From Chitinimonas sp036961565 (lineage in GTDB: Bacteria; Pseudomonadota; Gammaproteobacteria; Burkholderiales; Chitinimonadaceae), in the NCBI RefSeq assembly GCF_036961565.1, contig NZ_JBAMDD010000004.1:1-64000 (forward strand): a stretch of 64,000 nucleotides of DNA, in the 5' to 3' direction. The notes beneath the pieces were generated by a model. It saw nothing but the letters and a program-made list of their open reading frames with translations. It was not told the origin of the DNA and did not search any database. A program made the translations under genes and the position numbers. Each line of letters starts with the position of its first letter. The first letter of the stretch is position 1. Below, one piece after another: positions 33,112 through 41,208 of the stretch.

Positions 33112-33746
33112 ATGAACGCCGCCCCGAAAAACCGGCGCCCAATCGCTACTATGACAAGCACTTTGAACGCGAGGCCGCCAAGATATTGCCGGGCGAGTAC
33201 TACGCCACCGGCCGGGGGACCTTGCTGGTCACGGTGCTGGGCTCCTGCATTGCCGTCTGCCTGCGTGACCGCATCAATGGCATTGCCGGTCTCAACCACT
33301 TCATGCTGCCCGACGGCCGTGGCGATACGGCCCACCCAATGATAGGCCTGCCCACCCGTTATGGTGCTTACGCTATGGAGGCCTTGTTGAATGACATGCT
33401 CAAACTCGGTGCAGAACGGCGCTATGTCGAAGCCAAGGTATTTGGTGGCGGCGATGTACTGCACGGCATGGGGGCCGTCAACATAGGCAAGCGCAATGCC
33501 GCGTTCATCCAGCACTACCTGCACGATGAAGGCATTCCCGTCGTGGCTGAAGACCTGCTGGGGCTCCATCCACGCAAAGTCTATTTCTTCAGCGATAGCG
33601 GCAAGGTTCGGGTCAAACGCATTACCGTACTGCACAACGACACCATTCTGCAGCGCGAGCTCGATTACCGCGCCCACCTGCAACGCGACAATATCGAAGG
33701 CTCGGTGGAGCTGTTTGTGCCTGATGCAGCGGAGAAGCAGCGATGA
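33108..33746 (+). CDS. cheD: Chemoreceptor glutamine deamidase CheD
   Basis: CheD deamidates glutamines in receptors, creating methylation sites. The catalytic cysteine lies in VLGSCIAVCLRD and the histidine in GLNHFMLPDG. The block EAKVFGGGDVLHGM and the C-terminal region fit the 212-residue family. It overlaps cheR and cheB by 4 bp each, indicating translational coupling. Confidence 0.95.
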   Translation: MNERRPEKPAPNRYYDKHFEREAAKILPGEYYATGRGTLLVTVLGSCIAVCLRDRINGIAGLNHFMLPDGRGDTAHPMIGLPTRYGAYAMEALLNDMLKLGAERRYVEAKVFGGGDVLHGMGAVNIGKRNAAFIQHYLHDEGIPVVAEDLLGLHPRKVYFFSDSGKVRVKRITVLHNDTILQRELDYRAHLQRDNIEGSVELFVPDAAEKQR

Positions 33747-34798
33747 AAAAGACATTACGCGTGGTTGTAGTGGACGACTCACCGCTCATGCGCAAGCTGC
33801 TGACCAGCATCATCAATGCCGAGCCCGATATGGAGGTCGTCGGCGCGGCACCCGACCCACTGGCCGCGCGCGAGCTGATCCGCACGCTCTCACCCGATGC
33901 CATCACGCTCGATATCGAGATGCCCAGGATGAACGGGCTAGATTTCCTCGACAAACTGATGCGGCTCAAGCCCACACCGGTCATCATGATCTCCACCCTG
34001 ACCGGCGCCGGCTCCGACACCGCTTTGCGTGCCATGGAACTGGGCGCGGTCGATTGCGTGGCAAAACCGCGCGATCTGCAGCGAGGCCTGCGCGAAGCTG
34101 GCGAAGAAATTATCGAGAAGCTCCGCATGGCAGCTGGCGCACGCCTGAGCTTGCGCCAGCCCAGGGCCGCAAGCCCGTCGGTGGCCAAGCCCTTGCCTGT
34201 CATCGCGGGCGTCAGCAGCAATATCATGCACACCCGGCTGATCGCCATCGGCGCCTCTACCGGCGGTACCCAAGCCTTGCAGACCGTGCTCCTGGGCTTG
34301 CCGGCCGAGATGCCACCCATCGTCGTGGTGCAGCATATGCCGCCCGCCTTTACCCAGCCATTCGCCAACCGCCTCAACGGCATCTGCGCCCTTACCATCA
34401 AGGAAGCAGAACATGGCGAGCGCCTACGCCCCGGCCACGTCTATATCGCACCCGGTGATTACCACCTTGCCCTGGAACGTGAAGCCGGCCATCTCTGCTG
34501 CAGACTGCTGGCCACCGAGCGGGTCAACCGACATAGGCCGGCGGTCGATGTGCTGTTCCATTCCATCGCCCAACTGAGCGCCAAGCGTACCGTGGGTGTC
34601 ATCCTCACCGGCATGGGGGCCGACGGTGCCCAGGGCATGCTGGCCATGAAGCAGGCGGGTGCCTACAACTTGGCGCAGGATGAAGACAGTTGCGTGGTGT
34701 TTGGCATGCCCAAGGAGGCGGTACGCACAGGTGCCGTGGATGAGGTGCTGCCGCTGGACGCCATTGCGGCGGGTATCTTGCGACAACTGCGGGAGTAA
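33743..34798 (+). CDS. cheB: Protein-glutamate methylesterase CheB
   Basis: CheB removes methyl groups from receptors once phosphorylated. The receiver domain (1-120) carries the phosphoacceptor aspartate in DAITLDIEMPRMNGLDFL. A linker follows, then the CheB methylesterase domain with the catalytic triad: S in IAIGASTGGTQAL, H in VVVQHMPPAFT, and D in GMGADGAQGML. The length of 351 residues is normal. It is the last gene of the chemotaxis operon; no terminator is obvious downstream. Confidence 0.96.
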   Translation: MKKTLRVVVVDDSPLMRKLLTSIINAEPDMEVVGAAPDPLAARELIRTLSPDAITLDIEMPRMNGLDFLDKLMRLKPTPVIMISTLTGAGSDTALRAMELGAVDCVAKPRDLQRGLREAGEEIIEKLRMAAGARLSLRQPRAASPSVAKPLPVIAGVSSNIMHTRLIAIGASTGGTQALQTVLLGLPAEMPPIVVVQHMPPAFTQPFANRLNGICALTIKEAEHGERLRPGHVYIAPGDYHLALEREAGHLCCRLLATERVNRHRPAVDVLFHSIAQLSAKRTVGVILTGMGADGAQGMLAMKQAGAYNLAQDEDSCVVFGMPKEAVRTGAVDEVLPLDAIAAGILRQLRE

Positions 34799-35489
34799 AT
34801 AGTACCGCCCGCTGAAATCACGATTTGCACAAAATCTGAAAATCACTTTATTTTCAATAGTATATGGATTTAATAAACTCACCCATCGGTACACACCAAG
34901 GCGAAATCAAGGCTTTATCAGCTACTTATAGGCCGGTGTATTAACCACAGATCAGAAAACAGCCACCCCTTCACCAGTTTGGATGATGCGTCGGTGATCA
35001 GAGGTTGTTAGTCTGAAGCATCCACAGCAAAGACCCGCTGGTTCGGCACTGATCAAGCATAAAGGACACGAAGCAGACCCGCGTGCTTCGCTATCCCCAG
35101 ATGCGCCCAGCCGTAACCGCCCATAAGACTGTGGCACCAGGAGGATGCGCAACAAGGACGGGCACCATCACATGGGTGCTGGTCCAGGTATCGCTAAGCC
35201 GTCCATATACTGAACGTGTTTTGCATTCACCGCGCGCCCCCACCGAGTCCATCGGACTCCCTTAGTCAGAGGACAACCTATCGGTCCTCACGCAACTACC
35301 TGATGGCAAGCTGATCAGCATCGCCGAGCGCGCGTGGGCGACACCGCCGTGTCGACACCCTATCGTGATTACAAGGCGACATCAGGGGCAACTGTTTACG
35401 GGCACAACAGCAAAGCAGCATGGACCGCAATAGCACCGGCGCGGCCCAAGGGACTGCTTTTATCTCCGAACCATCCTTAGGAGGATGAA
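34799..35489 (+). other. Long non-coding leader region upstream of the repeat-protein gene
   Basis: These 691 bp hold no convincing gene. An AT-rich patch (about 34825-34880) stands out in the GC-rich background and is the likeliest promoter area, although I could not fix a -35/-10 pair. A small hairpin GAGTCC/GGACTC lies at 35245-35259. The region ends in a very strong ribosome site (TTAGGAGGA) just before ATG 35490. The length suggests a long 5' leader or regulatory region for the putative peptide cluster. Confidence 0.45.
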
Positions 35490-37040
35490 ATGCAGAAATT
35501 GCTCGAAGTTCTTGAGGCATTGACCGCCTCATCTCAGCCCGGCGGCATACGTAAACTACAAGACATAGCCGCTATCCTGGATCAGCAGCAGCAACAGGGT
35601 GGCATGCGCAAACTGCAGGACCTCGCCGCCATACTCGACCAACAGCAGCAACAAGGTTCGCGCAAGCTACAGGACTTGGCTGCGATTCTCGATCAGCAAC
35701 AGCAGCAAGGTGGAATGCGCAAGCTGCAGGACCTCGCCGCCATACTCGACCAACAGCAACAACAAGGTTCGCGCAAGCTACAGGACCTGGCTGCGATTCT
35801 CGATCAGCAACAGCAGCAGGGTGGCATGCGCAAGTTGCAGGATCTCGCCGCCATACTCGACCAGCAGCAGCAACAAGGTTCGCGCAAGCTACAGGATCTC
35901 GCTGCAATTCTCGATCAGCAACAACAACAAGGCAGCCTGCGCAATCTGGAAGACCTGGCAGCCGTCCTTGATCAGCAACAGCAGCAGGGGTCGCGCAAAC
36001 TGCAAGACCTCGCCGCACTGCTTGATCAACAGCAGCAGCAAAAAGGCCTGGGGCGGCTAAAGGATCTCGCAGCCATACTCGATCAACAGCAACAGCAGGG
36101 CTCTCGCAAGCTGCAAGACCTGGCCGCCATCCTGGATCAGCAACAGCAGCAGGGGGGCATGCGCAAGCTGCAGGACCTCGCCGCCATACTCGACCAGCAG
36201 CAGCAACAAGGTTCACGCAAGCTACAGGATCTGGCCGCGATTCTGGATCAGCAACAGCAGCAAGGCGGCATGCGTAAGTTGCAGGATCTCGCCGCCATCT
36301 TGGATCAGCAGCAGCAACAAGGTGGCATGCGCAAGCTGCAAGACCTCGCGGCGATACTCGACCAGCAACAACAGCAGGGTGCACGGAAACTGGAGGACCT
36401 GGCCGCCATTCTCGATCAACAGCAGCAGCAAGGCTCCCGCAAGCTGCAGGATCTCGCCGCCCTGCTCGATCAACAGCAACAGCAGAAAGGCCTGGGCAAG
36501 TTGCAGGACCTAGCCGCCATCCTCGATCAACAACAGCAGCAAGGCTCCCGCAAGCTGCAGGATCTCGCTGCCCTGCTAGACCAGCAGCAACAGCAGAAAG
36601 GCCTGGGCAAGTTGCAGGACCTGGCTGCCATCCTCGATCAACAACAGCAACAAGGCTCCCGCAAGCTGCAAGACCTGGCTGCCATCCTCGATCAACAACA
36701 GCAGCAAGGCTCCCGCAAGCTGCAGGATCTCGCCGCTCTGCTCGATCAGCAGCAACAACAGAAAGGCCTGGGCAAGTTGCAAGACCTGGCCGCCATCCTC
36801 GATCAGCAACAGCAGCAAGGCTCTCGCAAGCTGCAGGATCTCGCCGCCCTGCTCGATCAGCAGCAACAGCAGAAAGGCCTGGGCAAGTTGCAGGACCTGG
36901 CCGCCATCCTCGATCAGCAACAGCAGCAAGGCGGTATGCGCAAGCTACAGGACCTTGCAGCAATACTTGACCAGCAACAACAGCAAGGCGGCATGGACAG
37001 CCTCAGAAACCTGGCGGCGATCCTGGACAAGCCGCAGTAG
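35490..37040 (+). CDS. Pentaglutamine tandem-repeat protein, candidate multicore RiPP precursor
   Basis: The protein has 516 residues. A 22-residue N-terminus (MQKLLEVLEALTASSQPGG...) is followed by 26 units of LQDLAAILDQQQQQ plus a linker, and a degenerate final unit ending LDKPQ. Linkers are GSRK (11), GGMRK (7), KGLGK/R (5), GARK, GSLRN and GGMDS. All 26 units have exactly five Q and none has Cys or Thr. The KGLG linker always follows AALLD instead of AAILD. There is no signal peptide or membrane segment. The genes that follow encode three probable oxidative enzymes and a protease, so I infer a precursor with repeated cores. A structural helical repeat protein is the main alternative. The ribosome site TTAGGAGGA is strong. 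Confidence 0.85.
   Translation: MQKLLEVLEALTASSQPGGIRKLQDIAAILDQQQQQGGMRKLQDLAAILDQQQQQGSRKLQDLAAILDQQQQQGGMRKLQDLAAILDQQQQQGSRKLQDLAAILDQQQQQGGMRKLQDLAAILDQQQQQGSRKLQDLAAILDQQQQQGSLRNLEDLAAVLDQQQQQGSRKLQDLAALLDQQQQQKGLGRLKDLAAILDQQQQQGSRKLQDLAAILDQQQQQGGMRKLQDLAAILDQQQQQGSRKLQDLAAILDQQQQQGGMRKLQDLAAILDQQQQQGGMRKLQDLAAILDQQQQQGARKLEDLAAILDQQQQQGSRKLQDLAALLDQQQQQKGLGKLQDLAAILDQQQQQGSRKLQDLAALLDQQQQQKGLGKLQDLAAILDQQQQQGSRKLQDLAAILDQQQQQGSRKLQDLAALLDQQQQQKGLGKLQDLAAILDQQQQQGSRKLQDLAALLDQQQQQKGLGKLQDLAAILDQQQQQGGMRKLQDLAAILDQQQQQGGMDSLRNLAAILDKPQ
35556..37001 (+). repeat. 26 tandem 54/57-bp coding repeats
   Basis: The units alternate between 18 and 19 codons (54 and 57 bp). In the first half the GGMRK and GSRK types alternate; in the second half the KGLGK and GSRK types alternate, so there is a higher-order period of about 111 bp. 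CAG and CAA codons are mixed irregularly within the Q5 tracts, while their length never changes. Confidence 0.95.
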
Positions 37041-37082
37041 CAGACTTCGCCAACACCCGATTCTCATCGTGAGGGTTTCGCC

Positions 37083-38159
37083 ATGAGCACAGAAAACATG
37101 CCGGTTTGGCAATCCACCTTTCAGCCCGATGCGAATCGGGCAGCGTTCGCCGCGATGCGGGAAGAACACTTCAAGCAGCGCATCGCCTTGAGCCTGGAAA
37201 CCTTGGGCGAGTGTGAACGTATCTGCCGTTCGGCAGGGCTACCGACAGTTGATCGCGAATTGATGGAAAAACTGCAGGAGGACACCGACTTTGCTGCCAG
37301 CATCTTTGATGATCCGGTATTTGCCACCTGGCTGCGCTTCCTGCACCGGGCTGCGGCAAATGGCCGGGAACAGGAGGTACTGCAGCATTGCGAGAACCTC
37401 CCCGGCTTGCTACTGCGGGTACAGCAGCAGCTGAGCGGGCAAGGAGAGCGATATGTACGCGGCAGCAGTATCCGCGTGCAGCAATACGATATCGACCCCT
37501 ACATCAAGGCAGCGACCCCGCCCACCTATGACTTCTCCCAAAACGGCCAAGACGAACTGGCTGCCGGGCACCCGCTGGGCATGCAGGCAGACTTGCTGGG
37601 CATTGCACTTGAGCAGATTGGACGTGCCTGGCCAGAACTCAAGGAGCAGGTGCTGGACCTGGTCAAGATCATCGGCTACTTCCCCGATGCATCGTTCCGC
37701 AGTTGTTCGGCTGCACGCTACTCAGGCGTGGTGTATCTCGGCAACATGGACGAGTCGGTGCTGGATATCGAAGAGTCCGTGGTGCACGAGACAGGCCATC
37801 AGGTGCTGTATCGCCTTGCCGAACTCACGCCGCTGACCAAGCCGGATACGCCGCTGGATGCCAGCTATGTTCTGCCCTGGTCAGGCTCCCAACGCGACCT
37901 GTTCGGTTTTCTGCACGCCTTCTACATCTATGCCTTGCTGGCAAAGTATTACTGGCGGCGGGGGCTGGAGGACCCTGCTAGCGCACAGGAATGCCATCAG
38001 CGTTCGATGTTGATACTGCTGGGCTGCATGCTGGCGCTGCCCATGCTGGCATCAGAAGAACAGCTGACCGAACAGGGCAAGTTGCTGGTCCAGGCGCTGG
38101 GCAACGACATGGCAGCACTACGGGAGCAGGTTTTTGGTGTCTATCGCAAGGTGCAATAA
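37083..38159 (+). CDS. HExxH-type putative peptide hydroxylase
   Basis: This 358-residue protein has a zinc/iron-type HExxH motif, HETGH, at residues 235-239 and a further conserved-looking histidine (H278) in RDLFGFLHAFYIYALLA. That layout matches the HEXXH-motif peptide-modification family (TIGR04267-like), members of which are described as 2-oxoglutarate-dependent peptide beta-hydroxylases. There is no signal peptide. The N-terminal half is mostly helical. It lies 42 bp after the repeat-protein gene with GAGGG upstream, so I infer that the repeats are its substrate, perhaps at Gln or Asp. A metalloprotease role is the alternative. Two hairpins follow the gene. Confidence 0.72.
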   Translation: MSTENMPVWQSTFQPDANRAAFAAMREEHFKQRIALSLETLGECERICRSAGLPTVDRELMEKLQEDTDFAASIFDDPVFATWLRFLHRAAANGREQEVLQHCENLPGLLLRVQQQLSGQGERYVRGSSIRVQQYDIDPYIKAATPPTYDFSQNGQDELAAGHPLGMQADLLGIALEQIGRAWPELKEQVLDLVKIIGYFPDASFRSCSAARYSGVVYLGNMDESVLDIEESVVHETGHQVLYRLAELTPLTKPDTPLDASYVLPWSGSQRDLFGFLHAFYIYALLAKYYWRRGLEDPASAQECHQRSMLILLGCMLALPMLASEEQLTEQGKLLVQALGNDMAALREQVFGVYRKVQ

Positions 38160-38165
38160 GGATAG

Positions 38166-38250
38166 CCTAGCCAGCTTGACCGGCTAGGTGCCTTCCATCC
38201 CGGCAGGGCTTGGGGAGCGACACTCATTCGAAATATGACCGTCGCTCCCC
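38166..38250 (+). other. Two stem-loops after the HExxH gene
   Basis: The first is CCTAGCC/GGCTAGG (38166-38172 with 38182-38188). The second is a perfect 10-bp GGGGAGCGAC/GTCGCTCCCC (38212-38221 with 38241-38250) around a 19-nt loop. There is no good T-run. They fill the 222-bp gap before the SagB-type gene and could act as partial terminators or mRNA-end stabilisers, which would make the precursor more abundant than the later enzymes. Confidence 0.5.
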
Positions 38251-38381
38251 GCCCCCCTTTCGGTTACTGCACCGTTTTGTTGGCAGTGCGTAATCCGCTG
38301 GCATGGCCTGTATCACTTAGCCCTGCCGGCAAACACCTGCCACTCACAAGCACATGACAGGCTTATACGCTGGAGGCCCAG

Positions 38382-39581
38382 ATGCCAGAACAAGCAGACT
38401 CACCAGAAATGCCGGCCAGCCCTGCGGTATGGCAGGCCGAGCCCACAGACTTGCGCTTCTCAGATGAATTCGCCGTCGCCATGGACGGTGACCATATCGT
38501 GGTAAGCAACGCCAGGACCGGTGCATACAGGCGCTACACCAAGCAAGCCGAGCCCGTATTGAATCAATTGATCAACTGGACCCATCTGCAGGATCTCCAG
38601 CAATTCGACTTCGGCCTGGAGGATGAGGCAGCGCGCATGTCCGCTTTGCTAGACATCATGAATGGGCTGCTGGATATCGGCGTACTGATGACACAAAGGG
38701 TGGACTGGAGCGCCGCCCGCCTGTCCGAGCCCGGCGGTGGCTGGAAAGCAGCAATGCGCTACATCAACGAAACCCGGACGCGGCGGGACACCATTTATGC
38801 GGTCCCTAGCGAGTTCTATGAGGCATTGGCACAGAAGGCCGTACTTTACCGCCAGCCATCTGCCTTTTATGAGCGGGTGGATGCTCCATTCCGGCCGCTA
38901 CCCGCACCCCGCAAGGATGAGCCCGAGGGTTCGCCTTCCTTTACCAGCGTCATGCTCAAACGGCGGACGGCAAGGCGATATGCATCCGCACCCATTTCAG
39001 AAGCCGAACTGGCTACCCTGCTGTACTACAGCTGGGGCATGACTGACTTTGAACCCAACCCGCTAGGTGATGTGTTCGTCCGCAAGACTTCCCCCAGCGG
39101 AGGCTCGTTGCATCCCATCGAGGTCTACCCCATCGTTCTGAACGTGGAGGGCGTTCCGCCAGGCTGCTATCACTACTCGGTACGGCGGCACGGCCTGGAA
39201 GTACTATCGCAGGACAACCCAGCCAGCTGGATCATCAAGGCCTGCGGCGATCAGGCTTGGGTGGCGGAGGCCAGCGTGATCTTCCTTTGCACCGCCTTCC
39301 TCCCCAGGACTGCCTGGAAGTACGATTATTCCCGGGTAGCGCGCGCCGTCATGTATGAGGTGGGCTATACCGGCCAATCGGCCTTCCTGACGGCAACCTG
39401 GCTCGGCCTGGGTGCTTTCACCACGGCAGCCCTCAGGGATGAGATATTCGAGGAGATGCTGGGCCTGAACCCCGCCAAGGAGCCCGTGCTGTCGGTTACC
39501 GGTGTAGGCCAGCTGGAGCCGGATATTGCTCTGCATGCCCGGCCCAGAGTCGAAAACCCCATCGGCGTGGATGGGTCGTGA
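38382..39581 (+). CDS. SagB/ThcOx-type flavin-dependent oxidase
   Basis: The C-terminal half (about residues 180-395) is a nitroreductase-fold SagB-type domain that should bind FMN: RRTARRYASAPISEAELATLLYYSWG, SPSGGSLHPIEVYPIVLNVEG, GCYHYSVRRHGLEVL, and a YTGQSAFLTATWLGLGAF block. The first about 170 residues form a separate helical/winged region like the peptide-binding part of other SagB proteins. Classical members oxidise azolines to azoles after a YcaO cyclodehydratase. No YcaO gene is seen here and the repeats lack Cys and Thr, so a different oxidation is likely. It overlaps the next gene by 11 bp. Confidence 0.85.
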   Translation: MPEQADSPEMPASPAVWQAEPTDLRFSDEFAVAMDGDHIVVSNARTGAYRRYTKQAEPVLNQLINWTHLQDLQQFDFGLEDEAARMSALLDIMNGLLDIGVLMTQRVDWSAARLSEPGGGWKAAMRYINETRTRRDTIYAVPSEFYEALAQKAVLYRQPSAFYERVDAPFRPLPAPRKDEPEGSPSFTSVMLKRRTARRYASAPISEAELATLLYYSWGMTDFEPNPLGDVFVRKTSPSGGSLHPIEVYPIVLNVEGVPPGCYHYSVRRHGLEVLSQDNPASWIIKACGDQAWVAEASVIFLCTAFLPRTAWKYDYSRVARAVMYEVGYTGQSAFLTATWLGLGAFTTAALRDEIFEEMLGLNPAKEPVLSVTGVGQLEPDIALHARPRVENPIGVDGS

Positions 39582-40209
39582 CGTGGACTCCGCCGCCGAT
39601 ACCGAGCTGAACGCCTGTGTCTCGCTGGGCGCCCTTACCGGCACCGACCCCAAGGTACTGAGCCCGCAGGTGGACGAGGCCATGTACCAGGGCCTGAGTG
39701 CCAGCCCCTGCAAGATCCTGCTCTCATCGCAGCATGGCGAGCATCAGGAGCTCTTGCTGCCCGATGGCAACGCTGGGCTGGGGCTAACCGGCACCCGTTG
39801 CTATATGAACCTTGAATCCGTCGTCCCGGCACTGGCTAACTTGCTAAAACCAGCCGGACTGCCGGCCTTCACGGTGGATCGCGTCAACGCCTATGTCTCA
39901 CAGCCCGGCACCGGGTCGCCCACCCACTTTGACACGCGTACCGTCGTTATCGTCCAGTTGGTAGGCCGCAAATTGTGGATGGTGTCCAAATCACCCGCCA
40001 TCTCAAACCCACACCGCAACTGCGTCGCCGACCCGGCCCGTAACTGGGTGGACTATGACGGCACTAGGCTCACCGTGCCGGACGACTTTATCTTCGTGCT
40101 GCTCAAACCAGGCGATTGGCTGCTGATCCGAAAAGCCGCCTGGCATGCCACCTACTCGAGCGCGGGTTCCATCTCCGCCACACTGGCCGCGCCGGCCGAG
40201 GTGGATTGA
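39571..40209 (+). CDS. JmjC/cupin-type 2-oxoglutarate-dependent oxygenase
   Basis: The 212-residue protein has a cupin-like metal site, with HFD at residues 119-121 (THFDTRTVVIVQLVGRKLW) and a distal histidine H192 in LLKPGDWLLIRKAAWHATYS. This fits Fe(II)/2-oxoglutarate oxygenases of the JmjC/RoxA (YcfD-like) group, which hydroxylate proteins or peptides. ATG 39571 overlaps the SagB-type gene by 11 bp, so the two are probably translationally coupled. It is the second probable hydroxylase in the cluster. The substrate is inferred to be the repeat protein. Family assignment rests on motif spacing. Confidence 0.72.
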   Translation: MGRDVDSAADTELNACVSLGALTGTDPKVLSPQVDEAMYQGLSASPCKILLSSQHGEHQELLLPDGNAGLGLTGTRCYMNLESVVPALANLLKPAGLPAFTVDRVNAYVSQPGTGSPTHFDTRTVVIVQLVGRKLWMVSKSPAISNPHRNCVADPARNWVDYDGTRLTVPDDFIFVLLKPGDWLLIRKAAWHATYSSAGSISATLAAPAEVD

Positions 40210-40293
40210 TGCCCACCCCTTGCCACCCGGCAGTCACCCTACCGTCAGTTGCCCATCCACCGCCAGCGCACAGAGCGAACGAGGTATCAGATC

Positions 40294-41199
40294 ATGGACT
40301 ACGAAACCGCAGCATTGGGTGCCACGATGCGCTGCATGGCCAGAAAACAGGTGCGCCAGAGCCGCCTATGGGGCCTGAGCGAATTGCTGGCAGGGGGGGA
40401 ACCTGACCCTCGGCTCATCGAATCCATTCCACGCCAACTGGAGCGTGCCCGCCTGCTGGAGCGCTACGATCTGGCACCCGCTCTGGGTGTAGATAACAAT
40501 GCCAGCAGAAAGCTGTTCGAAGCCATCATAGGCGCAGACGATATGCTGCCTCGCCGATTTCTTGCGCAAGGCGAAGCCGCCGCCCGTGCCGTTGGCCGCA
40601 TCGTGGCCAGCATACCCGGCAGCGGCGACCGATATGGAACCGGTGCCCTGGTAGGCAGCCATCTGGTGATGACCAACAACCATGTACTGGATTCCAGTGC
40701 CGTCGCCAGCAATGCCGCGCTAGAACTGGGATTCTTTGAGGGCACACCGCAAGCCGCCAGCACCGCATGGCAGTCCTTCAGGCTACGGCCTGACTTTTTC
40801 TTCTATACCAGCGAGGCCCTGGATTTCACCCTGGTAGGTGTTGAGGGCGAAAGTGGTACCCGCACCACGGCCGACTATGGCTACCTGCCCCTGCTTGCCA
40901 CCAGTGGCAAGGCACTGGTCGGCGAACACGTCAATATCGTGCAGCACGCCGGCGGCCGGCCGCAGACCATCAGTATTCGGGAAAACGCGGTGGTCGATGT
41001 GTTCGACCAATGGTTGCACTACACCACCGATACCGCACCAGGCTCATCAGGCGCGCCGGTTTTCAATGACGAGTGGCAACTGGTTGCCCTGCACCATGCC
41101 GCAGTGCCGGTGGATACGGCAGGCGCTGGGCAGGTGGTGATCAACGAAGGCATACGGATCAGTGCCATCTGGCAGGATCTACAGGCGGCGTTTGCTTGA
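40294..41199 (+). CDS. Trypsin-like serine protease (S1/V8-like fold)
   Basis: The catalytic triad is visible: H130 in VMTNNHVLDSS, D177 in EALDFTLVGVE, and S252 in TAPGSSGAPVF. The final barrel ends VALHHAAVP. There is no signal peptide, so it is probably cytoplasmic, like the proteases often linked to bacterial conflict or peptide systems. An aspartate (D246) sits six residues before the catalytic serine, the position that gives trypsin its Arg/Lys preference, but this family often has it and its meaning here is uncertain. The N-terminal about 80 residues are helical and unassigned. Basic linkers in the repeat protein are obvious candidate sites. I chose ATG 40294 with GAGG upstream. Confidence 0.82.
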   Translation: MDYETAALGATMRCMARKQVRQSRLWGLSELLAGGEPDPRLIESIPRQLERARLLERYDLAPALGVDNNASRKLFEAIIGADDMLPRRFLAQGEAAARAVGRIVASIPGSGDRYGTGALVGSHLVMTNNHVLDSSAVASNAALELGFFEGTPQAASTAWQSFRLRPDFFFYTSEALDFTLVGVEGESGTRTTADYGYLPLLATSGKALVGEHVNIVQHAGGRPQTISIRENAVVDVFDQWLHYTTDTAPGSSGAPVFNDEWQLVALHHAAVPVDTAGAGQVVINEGIRISAIWQDLQAAFA

Positions 41200-41208
41200 G
41201 GTTGAGGC

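Noticed and set aside
35572..36963. Open antisense frame of 463 residues opposite the repeat-protein gene
   Set aside because: It is a by-product of the repeated Q5/LDLAA codons, which leave one reverse frame without stops. Composition is biased (R, A, G, D repeats) and there is no ribosome site.
35556..37001. Tandem repeats considered as a CRISPR array
   Set aside because: Units are contiguous 54/57-bp coding repeats without spacers, in one continuous reading frame with synonymous differences.
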